From Saccharina japonica (Eukaryota; Sar; Phaeophyceae; Laminariales; Laminariaceae): 64,000 nucleotides of DNA. Of this stretch, positions 9,986 through 25,057 are shown piece after piece. The stretch's first letter is position 1. Each line of letters begins with the position of its first letter. The position numbers and the translations under genes are program-made. The stretch is taken from NCBI GenBank assembly GCA_008828725.1, contig MEHQ01003632.1, positions 62,001-126,000 of the forward strand. The letters run 5' to 3'. Below the pieces are notes generated by a model, which did not search any database, was not told where the DNA came from, and saw nothing but the letters and a program-made list of their open reading frames with translations.

Positions 9986-12900
9986 CTGGCGAAAACAAAA
10001 ACAAAAAACGAGCAAAACAAAAAAATAAAAGCCCGGCGAAATCAGAAAAAAGACACGGCAAAAACAAAACAGCAAAAAACAACACCAAACACAAACAAGA
10101 TGAAAAATATCGTGCTACTGATGTAACCGCGTTGCTTGTATTTATATAATACGCACAATGTAGATCCCCCTCTGGCAGAGAGAAACAGGGAAGACCATCC
10201 ACATTAACAAAGCAGGGACGAAAAGTGATCGTGTTGCTTGTTCTTGAGCAAAGGATGTGCGTAGAGGAGAGCATCACGGTGAACAAGAGGAGGACGTAAA
10301 CTAGCCCACGATATTATATGTCCGGGGACCTGCCCCATCCAACTCAACATCTGCAGTACTGTATGTACCTTACACGTACCCGACATGTACCCTACATATA
10401 CCTTACACGTACTTTATATGTACCTTACATGTACCTTACATGTGCCTAATTCCTTATTCCACAATTGACGACAGTTAAAAAGTTAAAACGTACCAGGTAC
10501 CCACCAAGCGAGAGGCGAAACTGTGTACTAGGAATTATGATTTGAGTAGTTTTGGCAGCGACAGAAGGGCATTTGACGTTACAGTACCCTCATCGCCGTA
10601 TCGCCTAATCGTCTTATGGTGGATACATATATATATATATCGCCGATGGAGATTCCCGTCGAATGCAAACAGCAACAAAAAATAAAAGCTACGTAACAAA
10701 CCTTCCAAAAAACAAACAAACGTTATGTTCAACAGCCCAAACTAATCGCGTTATAATTCACAGCCCAAACCAATCGCGTCATGGTTCACAGCCCTGCTAC
10801 TATAGTCGCGTTACGTAACCGCGTTATGTTGAGCAGCCCAAACTATTCGCGTTTTGTTTAACAGCCCAAACTAATCGCGTTATGATTCACAGCCCAAAGC
10901 ATCGCGTTATGATTCATAGTAAATAGGACCAAACATTGTTAGTAAAAAAAAGCGAATACATATTTTCTTGTGTGTACCCTAGGTCCTATTAACTATGCTC
11001 CCCCGTAAGCATCGCCCTATTCACAGCAGCCCTACTACAATAATCGCGGCAGAGCATTCACAGCCCTACCAACTCATGGTGTTATGTACCACAAACAGCC
11101 CTACTATTTAATAGGCGTGGTCTCACCGATGAAGATGGTGATCTTCCCGTCAATGCCGAGGGCAGGCTCGAGAGACTCATCGCCAGTCTTCACGTACTCC
11201 ACGAAGGCAGCCATGATGTTCACGTACGAGTCCGCGTAACGGTCCAGGAAGAAGCTGTACGGCACGCCTGTTCAGGTCGCGACAAAAACCCGAAAAAGGG
11301 CCGCGGGGGGTGCGTGGGTGCCAGGGAGGGCCGGGGGGAGGGGGAGGCGGGGGAAGGGAGGGAGGGAGGAGCGGGGGGGAGTTGGGAGGGAGGGAGGGTA
11401 TGGGGTGGACTGTCAACGTTTGTGGGTTGGCTTCGAAGCTTCGCCGCTGTGTGTAGTATTGTACGGTGGGTCAGTATGTGCCTTGTCGTACGTAAAAAAA
11501 AAACACAAGAACTCTTAAACCTTCTATTAATAGTTGAAACGTTAAGAATTATTGCAAAATAATAGCCTGCCGACATAAATAGTTGGTATTTAGTAGTTGG
11601 TAGTTGGCTTGTGTGTGGGCGATGCTGTAATGGTCCTTGGCTTGTGTTACCTTCCTGTAATTGTCTAAGTCCCAAAAAAGCGTAAGTGTCCACCTCATTA
11701 ATTAATCGACGTACTGTACCTGCAGAAATGGCCTCACCCAAATTCCAGATAGTAAGAGTTTGCCCCCACTTTGCCAAGGGCATAATACTATAGATTGCAG
11801 ACCCTTTACTTGGAAAAGCTACAAAGCCAAGAGCCGTGTTAACCCGTTTAGGGCATTCCTTATTGGGCATGCGGCTTATTAGGATTGCACTCCCGTCGTG
11901 CGGAGGGGACACAACAATTACTATTAGAGTGGGTCATATTTCGGTGTAGGTATTATTACGGTGGAGCATAGTAAACACTACTAATAGTAAATAGGACCAA
12001 ATATTGTTAGTAAAAATCGGTAAACATAGGTAAACATAGGTAAACATGTAGGTTTTTCTGTGTACCGTAGGTTCGTATTGGGGGAGGGGAGGAGGGAGAG
12101 GAGCCTACTTTGTGACCCCGGATCTGAGTTATGACCAGGAAGGAGAGAAAAAGGAAGGGCGAAGATAACAAATGGGATGAAAAGAAAAAAAGAAAAAAGC
12201 ATTTACTGCGTATGGTCCCCCGTGAGAGTACACTGCACTAATGACAGTAAAGGGGTTGAGCCCACTCACCGGCATTGAGCCCCTCTTCGTTGTTTACGAG
12301 GACATTCTGGGGGGCACGGTTGGCGCCCTGGATGGTGCCTCCAGCGCCGAACACCTCCACGCGCTGGTCGTACCCGAAGGAGCACCGCCTCGAGTTCTCG
12401 ATCACGCCGAACGCGCCGTTCTGAGGAACGGTTCAACAAACGGTCCAAGGAACGGTTCAACAAACGGTCCAAGGAACGGTTCAACGATCAGCAAATGCAC
12501 GGTTAAAAGAACAGTCCAATGAACGACTTAACCAACAGCCCAAAGAAAGGCCCTAAGAGCAGTCCAAGGAATGGATGGTTCAAGCAACGATTCAAGGAAC
12601 GGTCCAAGGGACGATGACAGGAAGCAAGGAAGGAACAGTGAAGTGCAGTACCGTGCGAGTTCAACGCGATAGATCATGCCCTATGCTGTGGACGCCGCTC
12701 GCATAGAGTGTACGTCTACTCTAAACTTCATATTTGCACGAGTGGAGGATGAAGACGAGTGGTACGGCTCTCGCAGCCATCGATTTAGCGATCGCCACCC
12801 TGCCCACCGTTTCAGCTGTAAAACTTTATATCGACATCGTATGTGGGCGTCGAATACGCCATCGCCTGACCTCTAACCTTACTTCGCTTGAGCACAAAGC

Positions 12901-15900
12901 CAAAACCTACAGTTTACAACAATTACATCGCTTAATACAAATGTACTCCTAGTGACAGCGGCCACTATCATACTAGTCATACTATTAATAGTCACACTAA
13001 TCACTACCCCTTGGAAGGAATTGACAACAATTGCATTGCTTAATAGCCATCAATCTCCCTTTACGCTGGCAAGCACGAACGAAACATACAAGCGACAGTG
13101 TCAATGACAGAAAAAAACTATATAGCGGCGAGTGGTGTAGTTATATAAAACCAGTGTTTTGAAAGGAGCAAAAGCACAAGTAGTGGCGACGATTGGTGTA
13201 CTGGTGTCGTTACCTTGAACTTGAGGTGCGTGTTAGCCGTGTCGTAGTCGTCAGCCTCCTTGGCCTCGGGGTCGAAGGCGGTCGCGGTTACGTACACCTC
13301 CTCGATCTCGTCGCCCACCTATTAAATATTAAATATTAATAATATTAATACACAAAACACAAAACACACCCACAGCACACGTCGAAAAACACAAAGTGAC
13401 GAAAAAGCCGAGACAACCAAACAAGAGACGAAAACGGTGGTTGGGTTTTGTTAGGGCATGGCATAGGCTTGGCATAGGCATGGCATATTATGCATGGTAT
13501 AGTCATGACGCGACCTACGATAGAGGTACCATTTATTTTGTCCAAGCATTTTCTGACTATGATTACACTCGTTAACTTTTCAAGTGCTCACATCGATAAC
13601 TCCTTAGGTGCATAAGTGCTTTAAGTGCTTTAAGTGAGGAATTACTGTACTCAACATCGTCGGAGTCCTATGCCATATTTATATATTAGTATCACTGGTG
13701 TTTTGCTATCTTTGTACTTAAGCCATATTGGTGTCCCCCGATTTTGAATACCAACTACTTGGAATTAGTGTGGGATACATTTTGCAGTTCTAAAAGGGTT
13801 ATCACACCATTTTTTCTCAAAGTTAGTTATCGGGTGACTTACTACTTTTTTTTGCCATCCCATTTATTTTATTCGCCCTCCTCTTCTCTCCCTCTTTAGT
13901 CGTAACTCAGACCCGGGGTCACTACTGTGAGTAGGCTCTTCTTCTCCCTCCTCACTAGGGCACTATATCATACTATATCATACTATATCATACTATATCA
14001 TACTATATCATACGTGCCTTGCATTTTTATCGCGAAAATATTTCAGCACTTTATTCCCTCGTCAACTCTCGTCGAATTGTGCTTACCCACGCTATATATA
14101 ATATGCACTCTCGGCAGTTGGTGTCATTCGAGAATAAAAATCTCCATCCGGAGACTCGAACCCTCGACCTCCAATTTAACAGGCTTCGTGGTTACAGTAC
14201 CTATTAGACCACCGGGGCGACCGGCTATAGTATTAATAGTATTAATATAAGGATAGCAATACCAGTAGTATGAGCAATAATAGCAGTATTATGCATAACA
14301 TTGACCTTAAGTGAGGAGGCTCAGACACATGTGGACAGTGTGCACTATCCACACTATCCAATAGCTGGTAGCTCTTACCTCTACAGTAGCACGCGTCTCC
14401 CCTAACCCAAAACCTTTCGTTAATGAAGCCTTAATATGATACAAGAAAACGAAAGACAAAGAGAAAGAACACACCAAGAACCGGGCCATGTCGAAGTCGT
14501 GGCTGGTCATGTCCATGAAGATCCCCCCGCTGTTCTGCAGGTAGGCCACCGGAGGCGGGGCAGGGTCGCGGCTGGTGATGTGGATAGTGCGCACGTCACC
14601 GATGGCACCCGCGTTAATCTGGCAGCAGTGAGGAGAGAGGGGCAGTTGGATAGGGTCGGCCCAATGAAGAGAGGGGGCTAGATGGTTGAAACAATCGTAA
14701 GTCACTTCAGAACTGCACCCCATGCCATATCGTAGTCACTTTATAGCTACACACGAGTACCATCTGTTTTGCTTATGCCACATTAGATGTGGATAAGGCG
14801 CACGTCACCGATGACGCCGGCCATAAGTTGACGGCGAGGGGTGACAGGGGATGAAGGGGTCTTAAGGGGATTATTCAATCGTAACCACTTCACAGTCGCA
14901 GCAGTGGTTGCCCCTTTTTAAGCGCTTAAGCCCTTAACAACTGGTCCCACACATTTGGGGACGAACTACTTGGAATTAGGGCGGGATAGTTAGTGTTTCT
15001 CAGGTCTGAACGGGTTAAAAGCGCCCCGTGCCAATCTTATTCACTTATTAACTTATTAACTACATAGTGCTCTTGACTACACAGCGCTCTCATCTGTAGT
15101 CTGTAGTGAGCAACATGTACCTGGTAGGTTTTAGTAAAGGCGGGGCATGCCGATTTGACCGCTCTCAACTCCCGAATGCTCTTATCTTAAATAGAGGTAC
15201 CCACTGCTGTACTCGTAGCATGTTGTTGGAGATGTCATGTCATGTGTCAGGTCATGTGTCATGTCATGTGTCATGTCATTTGTCATCTCATGTGTTATGT
15301 CATTTATCATCTCATTTGTCATATAATGTGTCATCTCATGTGTGGATATTGCGCACATAGCCGATGGGGGCAGATCAGGGCAGGGCAGGGCAGGGCAGAG
15401 AAGGTCAGCCCAAGGGGGTGGGGGGTTGATCCACTTTGTGACTTGGCCTACTTGATTCGGTATAGGGGCTAAGTTGATTCAGTATAGCGACTACCTTGGT
15501 CCGCCTTTGTGACAAAACTACACGACGGGTGCGAGAGATGTTACCGAAGCCTTGTCAAACATCTAGGGGGTGTATACATATGTGACTTGATTTCAGTACG
15601 GCGACTAGGAAGAGCGTGCAGCACCACTGTGACAGTATCAACCATGCTGTATGCCTGCCTGCGTCTCGTACAACTCCTTACATTCCACTGAACGAGACAC
15701 GCCCTACTAGCCCTACTATTAACAAACGAGTGTACCAACCATCGCAGAAATCGTGTTGCGCCTGCACTATAATCAAGTCAATCATGCCTCACGTGGGCGA
15801 CGCCGCAATGATGTCACACCTATGCTACCTATACTCTAATCAAGTTGATCAAGGCAAAAAGGGATTGGAACTCCATGCGGCTGCGGGCGGGAGGAGCACG

Positions 15901-18900
15901 TGCTAGCGGACCAGGAGGGGGGGCGTACTCATTTGTTGCTTGCCATAGTCATTTGGCCATTGACCACGCATCCCTTTCGAGACGGAGCACGGGGGGGGGG
16001 GGGTGCGTACACATGGGAATCTAATGCACACGCTAGCTTGCCTTCCAGGGGGGGGGGGGGGGGGGCTTCAGGGTATATACCTATCAAGTATCGAACCACC
16101 CGGCAAACATCACCTAGATTGTGGAGATCGTATACACGCGAATCAGGGATATATCTGGCCCGTAATGTCTGTTTTTAATCATGTACATAGACGGTGTAGA
16201 TATCATGGTTTCATGTTTTATCATATTATCACCTTTTCGCGGATGGTTCGGAAGTTGGTGTCGAATCGGCGCTGGAATCCGAGCAGCAGCTTCACGTCGT
16301 TGTCGGCCACAACCTTCAGGGCCTCGTCGATCGTAGGGATGTCAAACGAGATAGGCTAAAAACATACAAATCACCAAACAAGCAAACAAGCAAACAAGAA
16401 AGAAAGAGAGAGAGCAAGAGAGAGCAAAACAGAGATTGAGAGAGAGAACAGCAGTGCACACAGAAGGGGAAGTGGGCGAACAGCAGGGCCGTCATACTGT
16501 ACTGGGCTGCCCGTACACCGTATTAATTTTCCCTACTGTACACTGTAGAACAAAGACGGTGTGAAAAGGCACGCTGCTGCACCCTGTATCCATCCTGCCA
16601 TACGGCGTTTTTCCAGGCGCCATCATGCTTATAATATCCTACTGCTGGACTACAGTAGTAGGCAATGTGGCACTACTTTTAGTCATCGTTGATATTCTGG
16701 ACACGCCGTCTAAACATGACCGTTCCCTTCTCCCGCCCTGTGCATTCCTTAGCATCTACTGGAGTAGAAGGCAGGGAACACCTATCTGGCACAGCCAGTG
16801 TTCACCATCTACACGGCTTGGCCGTTTTTTAACGATTTTGGTCATGAGCCAAAAAAATAACAGTAACACCAAAACCACCATCACCAACAACACCAAAACC
16901 ACTACCACCCACAACAAGAACACCGCCAACACCACCATCAACACCATCAACATCACCGTCGTCACCAACAACAACAGCAGTGCCACGCTACACGGCTCCC
17001 TGACCTTCTCGCAGAAGATGTGCTTGCCGAGCTTGGCAGCCTCGATGATCTGCTCCGCGTGGAAAGGAGTCGGAGATCCCACAACAATCGCTCCCACCTC
17101 AGGGTCGTGCACCATCTCCTTCCAGTCCTGCCATCATAATACCATAATATCATAACAATATAACATCATCGTATATAACATACATGTGTTAAATACACGA
17201 AATATGTTACACGTTTGGCAATGACAGCAAACAGGTACGTATGAATAGTATAAAAAAGTTACAAGCGGGGCCTTGGTCTTAGCATTACCTTGGAGTGAAG
17301 CAGGTGGGGGTATTCAACTGATTGGTGTGGGATGGGGTTATGGGTATGTAGACAAACGACATTCGAAATGACAGGAACTGCTGTACGAGATTATACTATC
17401 CGATGATAATGGCTCACTATTCAGATCGCAGGGTAAGCACAGCATTCTCTCCAAAGAGACGATCGCTCATCGTGCTCAGAAGTGCCCCGTCAATTATTTC
17501 AAGGGGGGGTTATCACTGCTAATGGTAATATAATACTCGTATAAGTTATGGTGGCAAGAAGGTGCACTAACGCAGTGTCATACAGATTCCACCATATAGA
17601 GATGCAAAGGCCGTACCAACGCTATTAATAGTACTTCTCATCTGTCCACCTTGGGTTCTAAAGAGGGTTAGGAGTGGGCGACAAAAATACAAACCTGGAA
17701 AACGATACAGCACTCGTAAAATGGTGATACTACTGCAGTCTGCTGTACAGTATTCATAATACCGTACAAACAATGAAAAACAAACCACTGGTGTGGGATA
17801 TCTCGACGAAACTACAAAAAACGATTTTTTACTTGTTTTTAGTATGCTCCCCATCTGTCTGGGTGTCGATTTCTTTTTACGTTCACCCCTGCCTTACCTA
17901 CTATTTGATAAATATAAAATCGTATAGCATAAAACATATAACATTAAATATATAAGATATAGTATATAATGTATAATGTTACCCATCCTTTCCGGGCACT
18001 CTTGCCTGTCAACTGTCAACGTGAGGCACCCTTCCCAACAAAGTACTCGCATCGATATGTCCCCAGATATGAGTAACCTGGTATACTGCTTAACACGTAA
18101 GATAAGACGTACTTAAGGTAAGCCTTGGAGATAAGACAAGAGTCGAGATAAGAGAGTATCCGAGCTGATTCCCTCCGTAGATACGTAAAAAACAAGAAGG
18201 ATACGTACGTACACACAACCAGAATGAAGGCAAAAAGCTGGCTTTGAAAATATGTTGACGTGTCCGTCTGTTGTCGAGACCTTTCCATGGACACACCCAG
18301 CACCGCTATTTAATACTTGGTATCATACCATAGGCCTTCGCACTCTCCCTGTTGTCGAGCTAATCACTTGCATACAGTACACATGCATTCGTACCAGGCG
18401 GTGCGTTATCAAATCACTTGATTATTGATTAAGATATACACATTTCATTACATGCTGAGCTACTAAATAGTGGCCTATGGCGTGGAGCTGAACCAGCAGG
18501 CGTAAATCTACCCGCTCAGGCGAACTTCTCAGACGTGCCCGCATAAAATGATGCTGTTTCTAATGAGGTAGGGTTTTGTCACGAAGCTTCAAGGCATTCG
18601 TTCCTGACGATGAGCTTATTTTGGCTTTGGCTTACGGCGGCCACCACCCCGACCCGGAACTCTAACCCTAACCGTAACCCTAACGAGAGGCACGCCTGCT
18701 TCGTGTGCCACCTGGTCGTTGTGCTTGGAAAGGCTAATTTTTCAATGCGGGCACATCTAAGGAAGTTCGCCTGCGCGGGCAGATCTACGCGAACACGGGT
18801 GAACGAGTGCGGATGATATGTTCTGCTCGTTTCGTATCCCTCATAAATGCACAGCAGCAGCGGCAAAAATGTGTACGTAGTTCTTCCGCAAATCCTGACG

Positions 18901-21900
18901 TGTGCATCTAGCATCTACTATTGTAGGTACCAGTTGAACAATAATGATTCCTATGAGCTGAACCAGAAATTCGGGAACTCCTCTGTTTATGTTTATATAG
19001 GTGTATGAGGTAGTATCAGGTAGTATGTATATGGTCGCTACGTAGCACTGGCTTCAAGACCTCACACGCTGCACATTGAGTCCAAGACAAATGCACACAA
19101 CTATTAATAGTATCATAGTATATGTAAATGTTCAGTCTAAGGCATGAAACGTAATGGCTGGGCAGCATGGGCAGCATCATATTCATACAGTATTAATAGT
19201 TGGCACTTTAGGTACGATGAGTGCGGAATGAAAAACGGCCACATTTGCTCGTACTGCATACAGCACATAAGATCATACAGCTCATACAGCAAACAGCACA
19301 TACAGCATACAGCACATACAGCACACCGCACACGCGTATGTATGTGTAGTACGGTATATAGCCTTGGCGTGTCCACTGCTATATAGACTATATCACGGCG
19401 ATGGGTCAAAGTTCAAACAACAACAGCATAGTGGTATCATAGCAGCAGTAGTAGTAAGCTTTAGTGGCCACGGGCAAGACTATGGCAAGGCGTTCATGCG
19501 AAACAACAGCAGCAAATTGAAGATGAACAAGACGAAGGTGTGTACGCTTTCAAGGTGGCTACGAGTACTCGTACTGCTGGAACTACGGTGGTATTAGCGT
19601 ACTCGTACCTTGTAGAACTTGGGCAGGCCGTTGCAGCCCTCGACGACGCGAGCACCAGCCTCCTCGAAGATGTCGGACACGGCCACCAGCTTCGCTCCGG
19701 GCGTGCGGAACGCCAGCGTCTTGGCGTGGATCTGTTGCATATACAACACGTACGACACATAAAACACATGAAACAGTAGTACACATCAATAAACAAATGG
19801 ACTTGTTACACATTGCTGGTATCTCCAAAAGCCATACGTACATACGCACCATGCACAAGACAAGGTTCATACAGCATTTAGTAGCAGTGATACAGGATTG
19901 AGATTGCAGCATTTTGATCGGGGAAACAACCCTGTCAGGAATGCTCCCGATATACGTTTTGAGGGCATACCTGGTATCGTATTACGTACGCACGATGCAC
20001 GCACGCACGCTCTTAAACATATATATATATGTAATACATATATATGTAATACATATGCTATGTTGAAGATATGTACCCTCCAGCCGAAGATCTTGGTGTC
20101 TCGCTTACGTGTGCGTGCGTTCAATATTATACCTGGTACACAACATATACCTGGTAACATGCTACGACTAATAATAGGTATATACGTAACAACAACAATA
20201 ACACGGCAACTTGTGTCACCCAAGGCAGGACTGATTGACCACGTGCGATCGAAGTACGAAGTATCACACCACCAAACATGCAAATTATGAGTTTTGAGGA
20301 AAGTTTCAATCTCGTCTCATTGTATTGTTTTTCAAGTACGCTGGTACATGGCCATTTCTCGGCATATTGTGCAACATGTATGATAAAAAGTATCGCACGC
20401 AGCTTGCACAGGTGAGTTTCTACGAAGCTTTCGATCGCACAGCCAGTCGTTGCTTGTTTTGGGTTCATAACTACTGCTGTGGTTCATCAATGTGTATAAA
20501 AAAGTGTGCTACCCGCGGGTACCCCAGAGTATCTCTACACTTTATCATACCAGGTACACCATTAAACATTAAAGACACGTTCGTGGTCGAAACTATGTGT
20601 TTATCTGAGCACATCACAGCACAGCGCAGGACGCAGCAGCAGTAGCAGCTGCAGCTTTTCACGTAACATACCAGGAAAAAACCATATATACTGGATCTAC
20701 TGGGTCATACCAGTATACTGGATCATACCAGTATACTGGTAACCGACAGGACAAATAACCACAGGCGATCTGAAAATGCCCACATCCCATCTATACGTGC
20801 AGAGCATACACAGCTGTGCAAAATACAAGGTGCAAAGTGCAACCAGTAGCCCGCGCGATCGAGGAGCAACACAAAAAACACGTCACCAGCAGCTGATGCG
20901 TTTTGAGTTCTAACTTTTAATCTCACAGTAAAACAAAAGCAAAGTGAAAGTTGCCGGGTTCGATGCGAGCAAGCGTAAACATCATGGCTGCTTCCAAGTT
21001 CCTTCCCAAATCGGGCATATGCATACATCACGCAACACAATCGGTGATGCATCTTAGCATCTTCACTCTTTACCCTCTCGAGACGGGAAACATTGCACAG
21101 ATGCTGAGTAGAGTATTGAGTATTTTTCGTGCTCCGAGTACTGGGAGTATTAGAGTACTGGTGGCCTAAATACTCGGAGTACTTGGAGTATGAGCTGAAG
21201 GCCCAAATACTCCGGGTACTGGGAGTATGAGCAGTACTTATCCTCGAGTACAAGTAGTACCCGGAGTACAAACATCTAAATTACTCGGAGTACAGGCAGT
21301 ACCCGCAGTACAAAACCTGGAAATACTGGGAGTACATAAAGCACCTGAAGTATTTTTTCTCTAACACACTCTAATTATACTTCCAGGTAATAGGAGCATC
21401 TGCGAATTTTGAATTGCTATAAATGCCAGTCACATGCTCTCAGAACCTGGGAGCAATGACGGCCGAGTCTTTAAATTATGCTAAGATGTTCTTAATATAC
21501 TTCACACTCCGAGTATACTCCGCGTATCGAGTACATTTCGTACTCCGAGTACTGAGAGTATTGGAGTACTCAAGGCCAAAATACTGCGAGTACAAGGAGT
21601 ACCCGCATGATCGGACCCCGAAATACTCCGAGTGTAGCAGTATCTGCAGTACCGAAACTCGAAATATTCCGAGTACGAGCAGTATTCCGGAGTACATAAA
21701 GCCCAAATACTGCGGGTACCCTACTGTAAGTACCTCAAGTATTTTATCTCCAAATAACTCCTTACTTTACTCCAAGGTATTCGGAGCATCTGTGAAACAT
21801 TGACACATCGACCATTGAAAAAACGACCACTGCGTGATCGGGGGATGGATGATACAAATTGGTGTCCTATTGTACTTCAAGTAGTATGTATTGTGAAACG

Positions 21901-24900
21901 CAAGGGATCGTGCGGCACGGGTGCAGCAATATCCTATCATCCTATGTACCTACGAGTATACCATACCCATACTGCTGTTTGCTCACGCTGCTCCTACTAT
22001 TAATAGTAGACGGTTGATAACCCCAAACTCATCATCATTGGTTTGGTGGCTATGATATGATGCGAAGTATACCAAAGGGGTCAGGTTAATGCGTTCAACA
22101 ATCCTCATCCCTCTCTCGACCAGAGGCAACCGAGGTGTAAGGAGGCCATATCCATTACAGGGGAGCAACGAATAATACTCAACAACTACGAGTACTCCAG
22201 CCAAAACATGCGGCAGAGTGCTTCACTGCTTCAACACTTCCAACACTTCAAGACCACCCTGCACGCATGATATACTAATGGTGACGGCGGTAATGCTACC
22301 TCTGGTAGAATCTGTACGCAGCAGTCAACAAGCAACACAAGCTCAAAGCTGTCACTGATCATGCGATTCGCTTGCTGCTACCTCTTGGAGTTGTACCCTG
22401 TCGGGTACTCGAGGCAAACGGGTACCCGGACTTTGTCCAAAGGAAATACCGGTACCCGTTGCCGGATACAGATTTGTCTAGGCACACGCACCCCGGTAGT
22501 GCAGGTACCCGGGTATGTACCCCTATATGCAACACGACAGCACTCTGTACAGCGTACATCACTGACTTGTTTGCGGGCATGAAAGCGGCACGACCAATGG
22601 AGGACAGCCATGCGTACAACCATGTCACATAGACACGAGTACCAACAAACGCCGACTCATGGAATAGCAATAGCCCTACAGCCTACAGCCCTATCGTACG
22701 CATAAGCCATGGCCTGATTTTGGATTTGGTGATACAGGCCAGCCATGAGACAGTTCCTTCCTGCTGTTAAGGCCTGCTGCTTTAATATTCAACAAATAAT
22801 ATTTTGTACCAGGTATACACAGAACGCTTGAAGCCATATATACGAATGAACAGCGTGCGTATGCACGGCTCGACGCGCGTCGACGAAGAAATAAATTGGT
22901 CAACAATAGTTATGATATCGCCCCAAAAAAGAAGGCCCTGACCGGCAAGCTACTGTTGTAAGATACAGCAGTAGTATCATACATGGGATGGAGAAGAAGC
23001 AAACAAAAAAATAAAAGTGTACCATGTAACCGAAAGCTATACATACGTCCCACGCTTACGGGCTACCGTGTGACACCTGTGACAATACTACTGCTGTATT
23101 AATAGTAAGATAAGTGATACTACTAACACTATGTTATCAAACATACTACTGTACCTATTAATATCAATACTCATTTCTCGGGCACGCAAACCCGGTAGTG
23201 CAGGTACCCGGGTACCCAAACAACATACTCATGCAGCGAGTATGCCAAGGTTTGTGGGGTACAGTATTCGTAAGTATGCGGGTAAGCCGTGTGTGTACTT
23301 GTTGGGGACCCTGGCAGTTTTGTTTTTATGGTTTTTATGGTTTTTATGGTTTTGGAGGTGATGCAGTATGGTGAGGGATGCCGAGCCCGCGACACACGTA
23401 GGTAACCGGGCACCCGTGCACCCCTTGATGTCGGGTAGCCAGGTACCCGGGTACCCTGGTTTAAATACCCGGCGAGTATTAGGTCCTACCCGTACCCGAA
23501 CGGGAAGTAAAATGTCCGCGTAATACCCGCCCACCGGGTAGAGAGTAGAGACAGCTTCGGGTATTTCGGGGCGGGTACCCTGACAGTAAACTAGAGAAAA
23601 ACTGGGGTACAACACTATCATAACATTCTTCCTGCCTCCTCTTATCAGGACAGGGCATCTACGTACTATTATAATAATATCATGCGAAGAACTGCGCAAA
23701 AAAGCCAGGCTGAGATTTCCAGTACAAGAACGATTGGTATACGAGATGAGAAATTACGGAGCCGTTACGCACGTGTACTGAACTTGACCGGTACGCCTGT
23801 ACGTAAATACGAGTAAAAAGTAAAAAGGATCTCCGTTCCAAAATCATAAACCTACGTAGCAGTATACTCGTATAGTGGGGATACTTGAGTACTTTGAGTA
23901 CTGAGTGCTGAAGGTTACTGAAGCTTTAGAAATGGACCAAGGTTTTGGGGGACAAATTACTTCGATTACCGGCGTAAGCTTTATTTTGACCCATCCGCCG
24001 GAGGATTTAAAAAAAAAAAAAAAAAAAAACCGTATATACATTCGGAGCTACGCACGGCTCTACGGACGACCAGAGACGTGTCTTCGGAGTCCCGAATTCA
24101 GTTTGGGCGGAAGCAGCGAAGGTGAAGGGAGGAAGGCAGTGGTACAAGGGAGTGCTGCAGGGAGCTGAGAGGTTTATGACCTCCTGGCACAAGGAAGAAG
24201 AGGAGGCTAGCCGGAAACGAGCGACCAAGCGAGAAAAAGAGCGCAGCAACAATAAAGAGACACCAAGAACCAACGGGACGGGAGGGGTGCGGAAGAAGGG
24301 CGAATCGGCGAGGGAAGGAAACAAGCGAGAAATGGCGGACCGAGTGGCGCGATATGTGCCGGATTGACTGTCCTGGACTGTTTGTTTGTTTGTTTGTTTG
24401 TTTTGTTCTTTTTCCCGCTCTCCCCCACCGCCGCACCATTGCACCACCCCCTCGGGATGACGTGTCAATGTGTTGTCTCTGCGGTCTTGTTTGTGTGAGT
24501 GTTTGCTTGTACTTTTGACTTGTCTCTTTGTCTTTGTCTTCGTCTTTTTCCCTTCGTTGCTTTTGACCTTTTGCAGTCACACTGCTCGCAGGCCGGGGGT
24601 ACATCAGTCACACGGGACCATAGTTCCCTTCCCCCGTATCATGTCTGCGTTTATAATCGGGGTGGAGGACTCGATTTGTTTGCCTGACCGGCGTGAACCC
24701 GGCACGGAACACCCCGGCATTATAGGGGCACCAAGATAGAATCAGGGGGCGTGTACCCCCGATTGGTGATGTTGACTTTTCCATTTTTATTTTTACCTTC
24801 ACATAGTGTGTAGAGGGGAGCGGAGGGCTCCAGACTATCTGTTTTTGACTGGCTTTGATCGCTTTGCGGACCCTTCGGGTTCCACTTTTATTTCAGTATA

Positions 24901-25014
24901 CCTTTTTTGGGTAAGTTAGCCTGTGACCACGGGAATCGACCGTGTCAAGTGTTGGATTAGTACGGACAGATGGAGGTACTGGATAGAGAGACCGGCACGG
25001 TTTTTAATGTGAAG

Positions 25015-25057
<43 letters not shown>

